In this document: positions 55,161 to 64,000 of the stretch, one piece after another
How the letters are laid out: each line of letters opens with the position of its first letter
Numbering within the stretch: position 1 is the first letter of the stretch
NCBI GenBank assembly: GCA_013398175.1
Contig: VZRZ01002185.1
Span: forward strand, 186,001 to 250,000
DNA: 64,000 nt
DNA from: Climacteris rufus
Taxonomy: Eukaryota > Chordata > Aves > Passeriformes > Climacteridae
Reading direction: 5' to 3'
Made by a program: the position numbers and the translations under genes
Notes under the pieces: generated by a model
The model's database searches: none
What the model was told of the DNA's origin: nothing
The model's input: only the letters and a program-made list of their open reading frames with translations

Positions 55161-58100
55161 AATGTCAAAAGTCTTTGCTTTGAGTGCATGGCCATGATTT
55201 CTGAGAAAATTCATTGTTCTGATTACTGCAAGATACTATAGTATATTGCATAAAACAAAGCAGTGCCCAGTATCTACAAGGAAAGGACCCTGCAGGCCAA
55301 GAAAAGACAGTGATTTTTTAGCTGTCAGTGCATTTTGTATCTAACATGGTCCACAAGCCTATAAGGAAACTGTACTTTCTGATGGCAATAGGAAAATGAT
55401 ATAAAGCACTACATGGGCTTCATTTGATGCATTTTATAAAAGTCTATGAATTTGTCTTCCAAACCAGGAATGACACAAAGCCATAGGAAAACAGATTTCC
55501 TGATTTCACAGAGAGCGACACTTGTGCTAATTACTTTTGAAAGTCCCCTGCTATGCTGCACTTCATATTTTAAATTTTAAAAAGACGTGACAATGTTTTA
55601 TTTACAGTACATTACAGTCCAATTCAAAGTTTTACTCCAGGGTGTAGACTTTATTATGTAAAATGTTTGTACAGTGGATAACATGGATGCTGTCATGGAC
55701 AGTATGTTGGATGCAGGGAATTGTTATGTAATAAAATAATGCCTGAACTGGTCTGTCCCAATACCCCATTCTGTAGTGAGCACTATTTTTGGAAAAAGTT
55801 GATATTACAAAAGAAACTACTAAATATAAATTTAGAAACGTGTATTAAATGTGGTCCCTTCATCAATGCATGATGTTTTCTTGTCTCCTTCAGAATTCTT
55901 GGGAAGGCTCTGGGCCACTGAAGGAAAATCAGTTACAGCTTTTGCCACAAGGTCTGACAGAGTGAAAACAGCAAATAGCCAGGAAGAGACAGATTTATCT
56001 AGGGAAATAGAGCACCCAGCTACCTTCTGCTATGAGCTTCTGAATCACTGGATGTAGATATGTAGGATTTCCTACAGGCATTTCGGTTTCAAACCGCTGC
56101 ATTTAACATTATATTAATTTGGCTTGGGGGACATCATAATGTATTGACTTTCCATCTAGAACACTAAGACATTAGATAATTACAAGTTCAAGAATATCAC
56201 TAATTCTGCCAAGTCTTGCCAATTATTTTGTCTTCCAAAGGACAAAGAATACAGAAAAGCTTCATACTGTGGAAATTCCCTTTGTTACAAAAAGAAAAAA
56301 GGAAAAAAAAGAAAGAAAAAAATAAATGAAGAACTATTGTGAATAAATATTCTTTTAAATCAAGGAAGGATCATCTGAAAAATAATTTTTTTCTCCTACT
56401 GGAAAACAGTTGGCATCTGGCTGAAATAATGTGCCAGTTATTCAGGTGGGGATTTACCTTGGAGTGCTCCTAGTGGGAGTTGGACTTTCACCAACTGGGT
56501 CAGTTTTGGAATAGTCAAGTCTTAAATATAGGTATCAAGTACTTAAACTGTAACTATTACCAAATTTCTCTCTGTTTTGGCAGGTCAGTGAATTCCCAAG
56601 TGATGTAGTCTCACCATTCCCTCTCTGTGCCTGCAGTGCCTATGCTGGAATGGTGCTGGAGAAGTGGTGATTCCCAACACTTGCTGAGCTTGAGGACTGC
56701 CATTTCATGTGATGAACTAGCAGGTCTCTGCTGGATTTGGGAAGGCACATTCACACACATGATATGGACTAATATGTGACTCACAATTTGCTCCTGCTCT
56801 GACCTGCGCCCGAGCACACACAGAGACCTGCTCCACTTGGATCTGTTCTTGTTTTATGGCTGGACTGACTGAGGCAAGTGATTACACAAATCACAGATTA
56901 ATGGAGATCTGTCCTGGATCTCTGTTGCTGGCACATCACCAGCCAGCAACATCCAGAGTTTTCGTTAGTATAAACCAGTGTACTCAAGAGTTTGTGTTTT
57001 CAGGAGCCACTGCTCAGCACTTTATCAGATCTTAAGAAATTTTCTAACATTATGTCACCATATCATTACCGAGAAATCCTAGTCAGAAAAGATTGGATCA
57101 GGCCCTAGGTATCAATTCAGTCATAGCACTCTGGCTGTTATTTTTTTAAATTCAGTTACTTTCCTGGGAAAAAAACAAAATTGCAAAATCTGCCCATATC
57201 TGCTAGATTTGATGCAATGACCAGTTCATAATCTGTTAACTGAAGCCTTCTAAGCAGATCACTGATTACTGAATTTAAAAAGAAATATTTCTTCATCCTT
57301 AATGGAGAAGTCTGCTACAATTTAATAGTGAAGATACAGAATATTAATAGTGGGTTTAAATAAATTACTCTGTGCATCTCCAGAATTCACTGTGGTAGGC
57401 TGTCCAGAAGTGGCAGTATGAATGGTTTATAGAAGAGAACACTGTTCTCCATGATTTTTACAAACAGAAAGAGGCTGAATCTATTTACAGCAGCTCCAAC
57501 ACTGGAGCTCCTGGAGAACTGCAGTGGGTTTGTGCTCTCCCAGGAGAGTTTGCAGGTTCCTCTTGCACTCCTTCCCATCACATCTCTTTGCTTCTCTGGG
57601 CACCAAACCGTCCCCTGGGGGAGCCTTCACCTGATGCCAGCTGTCACAGGGTGCACCATCCTTCCAGAGCTGTGTGCCTGGTATTTTGCTTAAGAAGTCC
57701 TTAAGACAGTGACAAAAATCCTTCAAATAAAATGATAAAATTCAGCCACATCTCATTTCTCCCTGACTGCTTCCCTTCCACCTGCTGCATATGAATTGGG
57801 CTGTTTTTAGTAATCCTCTTTTTCATTTTTTCCTTCTCTGGAATAATTCTGTATAGTTTTCATTCTTCAAAATCAATGAATTATTAGTCAATGAAGTTTC
57901 TGAAATGGCTGGTCATGAGGGGCAGGTGAGGGTGGGGGTAACTGTGCTTTCCAGTATAAAGTACCTTCCTATGTGCCAGTAACTTTAAATAAAGACAGAT
58001 TTAGAAAATTCCCAAGTCCTCATTTTAGTGAGTGAGGGACCTCCTCCCCAGATGCCCAGTTTCCAATTTTAGGAACCATTTGGTTCTCAAGCTTCCAGGC

Positions 58101-59459
58101 AAATATGAGCCCAGGATGTCCAAAGGAGCTATCTGGATCTGCAGAGCACTTGGGGCAATTACCTTATTGTCTTATTCATTCCTGTGAGGTGTTAACCCAC
58201 ACACCCAGGAATGGTAATTTAGATGTCACGAGGAGTTATTGAACTTCTCGTGTAAGGAAGATCTGTACAATTTGCTGTGAGTGACATCTCATCTTAGTGT
58301 CACAAGGGGGTGATAGCTGGATGATAATGCCACTTACTTGTTTCTTCCCCCATCAAAAAGAAGAAAAACCTAGAAAAACAGGGGAGTTCCTAGCAAGGCA
58401 TCACAGTGATTTGTTACATTATTTTTTTTAAATTTTTCAGATTGTAAGAAAGTTTTGCACTTGGTGTTGTACAACTGAGGAACTGAAGATGATTCTTTCC
58501 TCAAAAATCTTTCAAACAAAAACTGCTCTAGCCACAGAAAGATGGATTAACCCAGTCCTGGTCAATATGGTAGTCTGTGAGTAAAATATTTGCTCATTTG
58601 CATGGCATAAAATGAGTGTCAGTTCTGATTAACTGAGCTTGGTTTGAAAGCTGGAAGAGTAGCACTGTCAGCACAAGCTGGAGAGTCAAAGACAGGTTAT
58701 TATCACAAGAGTTGGAGACAAATGGAAGATTCTCCTATGCAGGAAAGTGGTTCCTGCTCTCTCCCCATCCTGATTCCCAAATTTTCTTAGGATGACAATC
58801 TGAGGAAATGAAGAAAAATAGTAGCTTAATAAAAACAAAACTCTTGTGAATATAACTGGAAAAGACTTTCACCACCACACTGGTGAAAAAATCTGGAAAG
58901 AGTGTTGCTTCTCAAAGACGCAATGTGTAAGATTTGGAGAAGGAGGCAAATTTCCATTTCAGAATATTAGCTCTTATTCCATGAAAATTCCTTCCAGCCA
59001 CTTATTCAGGCCAATAAAGAACAAAAAAAGTAATCCATGGACTACTACTTAGGCCACCACTTGAGTGTTTCAAGGCTATAACTTAGAGATGTGATTTTCC
59101 CCACCCCCCAACCCATCCCACAGAAAACTTGTGATTTTATGTGCTTTTTATGCATGTATTAAACAAATGGCACAGCTGAATAGCTTTTCTTAAAAACTGG
59201 ACATTCACCAAAAAGAAGTTTGCCAGCACAGACAATTAGGCTTTCTTCTTTTAACAATAGATTGACTGACTGGCACATTTGAAATGCGAGCGTATTTTTT
59301 ATTCCTCCGTTCACCCTTTGAGCTGATAAACATGAACAATGGGAAACAGCTGGGACAGGAAAACATTTTAGTTTGTATTTTCAAAGCAAGCAAGAAATAA
59401 ACCCATCAGTGGGAGCCAGATCACATCTTCTGCCTTAGGGGTAGTCAGCAATTGGGGGG
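55161..59459. other. Gene-free interval
   Basis: Unique sequence with an A-rich purine tract at about 56288-56335. No exon, RNA gene or transposon could be supported. Confidence 0.6.
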
Positions 59460-60135
59460 AAAAATACGATCCATATTTTTAATCAAACATTACATATTTA
59501 TTAATGTGCAGCTGGCCTATTGTGTGCATGATTTTTTTTTTAACGCTGTGCTGCGTCCGTCAGCCTGACATTGTTCTGTAACTGACATTACTCTATAAGG
59601 ATCTGGAAATGCACAGATTTAATAGGAATCATTGAGACAATTGCTTTCTGTATTATTAGGTCTGTGTGACGTAGGTACCATCTGAAATTCAATTTTAGAA
59701 GAAAAATAAGATATTGTTCTATCAAGGCAATTTTGTGCACCTGTGATACAGTAAGAACATCCACCCCCATACTCCTATTTTCTCCTCACTCATCTAACTT
59801 CACGGCCATTTAATGATATGTGCCACTCTTTTGTTAAAAATGTTTGGCCAAATGTATTTTGATGCTTATTGAGATTAAACTTTCAGTACATCTCCCTGGT
59901 AGCAAAGGTTGGGCTGTTCATTAGTTGGAGGTTTGGCCTTGTCAGGTTCCATTGACTGCTGGCTAAAAGGATCACTTTATCATCATTTGTCTGCAATGGA
60001 GACAGTCTTTATTCAGCCTTGATTCCTCTGGGGTCACAGCTGTCATAACTTCACTTGCTTTATAATGCAGACCCCAGTTTCACAATCCCCTTAGGTAATT
60101 GTCTAATAGATTCAGTTTACCTTAATATAGGTAAT
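59460..60135. promoter_or_regulatory. Candidate conserved non-coding elements (enhancer-like block 4)
   Basis: Two neighbouring repeat-free stretches (about 59460-59680 and 59860-60135). The first keeps CpGs in GCTGCGTCCGTCAGCCTGAC and carries a GTGACGTAGG CRE-like site. The second has TTCATTAGTTGG, CTTTATCATC and GGTAATTGTCTAAT. They are candidates from composition and motif density only. Confidence 0.35.
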
Positions 60136-62422
60136 ATGTTATTTACAAAGAAATGCAAGGGAAAGGAAGGGACAATATTGCTTAAAACATCCGCCTCCTA
60201 ACCTACTGCTTGGGATCAATCATCTGGAAATTATGTTAAACTCAGTTCTTATTTTGAACCCAAAAGGGAAATATACCTTTCTTTTGAGTTTTACTATGAT
60301 CCTTCAGCTGCAAATCTCTAGACTAAACCCTGAGGCCTGGTTTTCCACTGGTTAAAGTTGAGATAACACTGCAGATTTTGATAAGGCTGTAGTGTTCTGG
60401 AGAAGAAGGCCTTAATTTTCCCTTACAGTTCAGATCCTGTATCTACAGAAGTCTGGGGACTTTGGGCTTATCTTAATTTATTTTTGGGGAATATTTTGGT
60501 TTTGAGATTTGTTGCAACACACTAAAAATGTGAAACACAGAAGGTACAAAGATGCTTAATCACTATTAACATATTTCATACATTTTTGGTTCTCTTTTCT
60601 TTAGCTGTGTGAAACTGCTGCCGACAACCTTTTCATTACATAAGAGGATTTTCCTCAGAAACCCACCTCAGTGGGTGATGCAGGACATTCTCTTGCTGGG
60701 TTAGTGATACAAACGATGGAATGCTGCAATTCCTTCCCAACTCCATATTAAGAACATAATTTGCTCCACTTTCAGGCTCAGGCTTCTGGTTTGCTACCGG
60801 GGCAAGACCCAGGTATTAGCCCACCTCTCTGCCTGCAGGAAAAGCAGGGCTGACTGCCAGGGACTGTGCAGGACTGATAGACAGACAATATTCAGACTCC
60901 AAGGATGGGAGTGCTCTTTGAAAGGGGCATCTCCTGGAATATCAGCACTGGAGTGAGTACATCTTCTGTGCCAACAATTTATGTGCTGAAAATTCTAGTT
61001 CAATTTGACTTGAGACTGTAAGTTTGACTTAAGGTCAATGTGTTAAGCTTTTGAGCCAGAAATCAGCAAGGATGGATGTGCTATTGCTGCCCCTTCCTGT
61101 CCAAAGGGGGCACCCACCCTGGTGCTCTGAGGAGGGTCTCTCTTCTATGGAGCTCCTCCAGTTTTACATCTCCTCACAAAGGAACTGGAAATGAGACAAC
61201 TTCGCACAAAACAAGGCCAAAGAATTAGCTTGTCTCCATTTGATTTAGTAAAACCTGGAATCTTTTAACAAAAACTGGAAGAGCTCCATCAGGGCATGGG
61301 AGAAGCCCATTTTTGAGTGCCTTGGTAACATGCATTCCCCTTGCAGGTTAGATGCTGGCTTTTTCAGAACCAGAAACAGCTTGACTGCCAAGAGGATATG
61401 GGCTGAGCAGTTTCCACATTTAGTCTTCTTTAAAATCCCATTAAAGAACGAAGGGGGAAAATTTGAGCTAGATTTTCTGTCACCACTGCTTTTACAAAGT
61501 GCTGGCTGCTTCAGTTACTGTAAATGAGATACACTTCTCATATTTTTTTTTTATTTTGTATCTTTTAAGGATTACACAGAAACAATTGTAAGCTTTACAG
61601 AAAGTAGTTGCCACACTGTTCTTAGTAGCCCTACCAATAAAGATTTGCAATTCACTATTTTTCAATAGGAAGAATGATGTTGGCAAATTATCCATGAAAA
61701 GCACATAACACAAAATTCTACACAAAAGTTCTACACAAAATTTCTAATATAATACTACGTGGGTCCAGACAGACACCTCTTTGAAGGTAACTGTTTAAGG
61801 GGAGCAGTTTCAGAGACTTTAATCATTAGCAGAAATCCTTGATGTAAGAAAAACATAATGAGAAATAAACACCTTGTGTTGGAAGTCTAAATTTCAGGAG
61901 GCAACATGTACTTTCCTTTGCATTTAAGGAAGTTTGTGGAAGCTCAGACCCACACAATGGTCCCACACCTTTCTCAGCAGGAGCATCCAAACACCAGATC
62001 CTCTCCACGATTCCCTGACTGGCTATCTGTTTTTCAAACTGTTTTCCAAATGAGTGTCTGTATTGTTGAAACAAAACAAATATTTAATCAATGGCATCTT
62101 CACACAGCAAAGTTACTTTGAAATTCCACTCAGTCATACCTTGTGTGAGAGCTTATGCACCAGCATGTGTTGAATTTCCCAGCTAATATCTTAACTGGCA
62201 GCTGATTTTCATTTAAGCTTCTAATTCAATGCCACAACTCATTGCACTGCAATATCTTAATCAGAGTTGGAGATTGATAAGGAAACAAGGAAATCGAGCC
62301 ATAATGCTGTGGAAAGTTACCCTTTAAATATTAACTTTCGTTTATTATTTATTATTTTTTCCCAAATATCTTTAATATAAGAAATAATTCAAAATATTTG
62401 TAAAGAAAATAAACATTACGGG
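60136..62422. other. Gene-free interval
   Basis: Unique AT-rich sequence. No feature beyond chance open frames. Confidence 0.6.
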
Positions 62423-62470
62423 NNNNNNNNNNNNNNNNNNNNNNNNNNNNNNNNNNNNNNNNNNNNNNNN
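62423..62470. other. Assembly gap (48 N)
   Basis: A short run of N of estimated size, flanked by GG and GGGG. Confidence 0.99.
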
Positions 62471-64000
62471 GGGGTGCAACAAAACCGCCCAAGCAATTTT
62501 TTAAAGTATTGCATTAAAATTAGGTATAAACGCTTGTTTCTATGGGTAGTGCTGCACCATCCATGAAAACAACCTTTCAGACAACTCATCCTGCAAAGGA
62601 AAATGTCACTAGATATAGTGTTGATCATTAGGTGCACTACAGTGCATTCATCTGCTTGTACCCCACTTTGATTACTATACAGCAAAGATGGCCACAAGCA
62701 CTCAGAAAGTGTTATTGAGGTTTAAATCTTCATTCAAATGATGTAAAGGGGCATTGAATGAAGATTTAGAACTCTATAAAGCTGCTTGGCAGTGTCTCTT
62801 GCAATCTATGCCACATAAAAACTGAAATGCTTCTACTTTCTTATTGAAACATTTCTACTGTAATTCTTTAATATTAGGTAGCAGCCACAGTGTTGGGACA
62901 TTACCACATCTGGGAGTATTTCTCTTACTGAGGGCTTGCCTGCAATCACTTGTGCAGGATATTATAGAACGTACACACTGTTGATGTCTAGGACATAATG
63001 GAAGAGGAATTGTTACTGCAATTACATATTATTATGCTTTTCAGAAGATAATGTGGGTTCATTCATGTGAGTATTTTGGACTAGCAAATATCCTAATTAC
63101 TTACATGTCTGTTATAATCCTAAATCCAGTTGACATATCTGATTTACTGTTGCATTTTAATCTGGCCACTTGCACGTGTCCTCTTTATAATTTTCCCCTG
63201 ACCTGCATGAACTATGCAAACCAGAAATCCAAGTGTCCTGCATATTGCCTTTGCAGTTTGGGTCTGAGTAAACACCCAGGGGGACAGAGAGACAGAACAC
63301 TGTAACCAAGTGTACTTTTTTTAAGAATATAGAATTAGCCTGTGCAAGAGCAGGATAAATGCAAATGATCTGATTATGCTATAATGGCAAATTTATGAAA
63401 CGAAGAGTGTGTGTATTGCTTCAACTGTCCTTTCCCAACGTATTGGATTGGCAGACAATGTGTGGCAAAGTATTCACTCATTCACTTAACCAGAAAACAA
63501 AGGCAGATGATTAAGGAACATCAGTATTCTGAAGCAGCAATCAAACTGACCCTGCCAAGGAGTGAAGAACAGCAAGCCCAGCCAAAAAGTGCTGCAGTCG
63601 TCTCATGTTGTAACTGCAGGTTTGTGGGCAGCATTGTTTTGCACACTTTTCTGAGGCAGCAAGCAGGGACAGATAACAACAGCTCACTCCATGGAACTGC
63701 ATGGTGCCTGTGGTGGTCTCATGTTCACATGGAGTGACAAAAAATGTTTGGAGAAAAGATGTGCTTTTATAAATTCCTGCTTAATAATCCACTAGAGGGA
63801 GCTTATGTATAACCTCTGCCAGGCCAATTATGTCAGAACTTGGTTTTGCATAATTGGCAAAGATGTGGTAGCTATGAGGGGGTACCTGCACTGAGGTTCT
63901 TTTCTCCACCTGTCATCTTGGAGCTCAGGAATGGCATTTTTGGAGTCTCCAGTTCTATCCAGAATAGCAATTTGCTTTTCTCAAGTGACAGCAACATCTC
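62471..64000. other. Gene-free interval to window end
   Basis: No gene is visible. A CTCF-like motif lies at 63789-63802 beside TTTTGCATAATTGGC (octamer/homeodomain-like). The chance frame at 63411-63737 (108 codons) resembles no protein I know. Confidence 0.6.
63789..63802 (+). promoter_or_regulatory. Candidate CTCF-binding site
   Basis: CCACTAGAGGGAGC matches the CTCF core CCASYAGRKGGCRS at 13 of 14 positions, with A in place of the C after GGG. A single match of this kind is suggestive only. Confidence 0.4.

Noticed and set aside
56288..56335. A-rich purine tract as a retroposed poly(A) tail
   Set aside because: No upstream cDNA-like sequence or target-site duplication could be seen.

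Overview
The window is nuclear DNA of a vertebrate, most likely a bird and possibly a passerine or other neoavian. The two genes have spliced exons with GT-AG borders. The introns are short: the CYLD coding part spans about 18.6 kb, much less than in human. The interspersed repeats I recognise are CR1-type LINE tails with the avian ATTCTATGATTCT-like 3' end. Three runs of N mark a draft assembly.

Layout: 1-2349 is intergenic. SNX20 (sorting nexin, minus strand) occupies about 2350-9960, with three coding exons (2644-3312, 5809-5960, 7596-7758) and a probable 5' non-coding exon in a small CpG-rich patch near 9837. From about 10.24 to 14.85 kb no gene is visible; mammals carry NOD2 between SNX20 and CYLD, and I find no trace of it. 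A CpG island broken by a 569-base gap (14858-16250) is the probable CYLD promoter. CYLD (plus strand) has sixteen coding exons from 19822 to 38398. Joined, they give an intact 953-residue deubiquitinase, followed by a long 3' UTR that may run to about 42.4 kb.

A second gap (42996-43603) is followed by an orphan GC-rich patch to about 44.2 kb. From there to 64 kb I see no gene. This part is AT-rich, nearly repeat-free, and holds several blocks dense in homeodomain, TCF/LEF and other factor-like sites. Established gene order (NKD1-SNX20-NOD2-CYLD-SALL1 in human) makes it the start of the gene desert in front of SALL1, so these blocks are candidate conserved enhancers. That is inference, as no alignment could be run.

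Both genes act in immune cells: SNX20 directs PSGL-1 to endosomes in leukocytes, and CYLD removes K63- and M1-linked ubiquitin to restrain NF-kB signalling. With NOD2 apparently gone, their promoters lie head to head about 5 kb apart. I found no new multi-gene system. The most useful leads are the missing NOD2, the missing 9-base CYLD micro-exon, the altered TRAF2-binding motif, the orphan GC-rich patch and the candidate enhancers.
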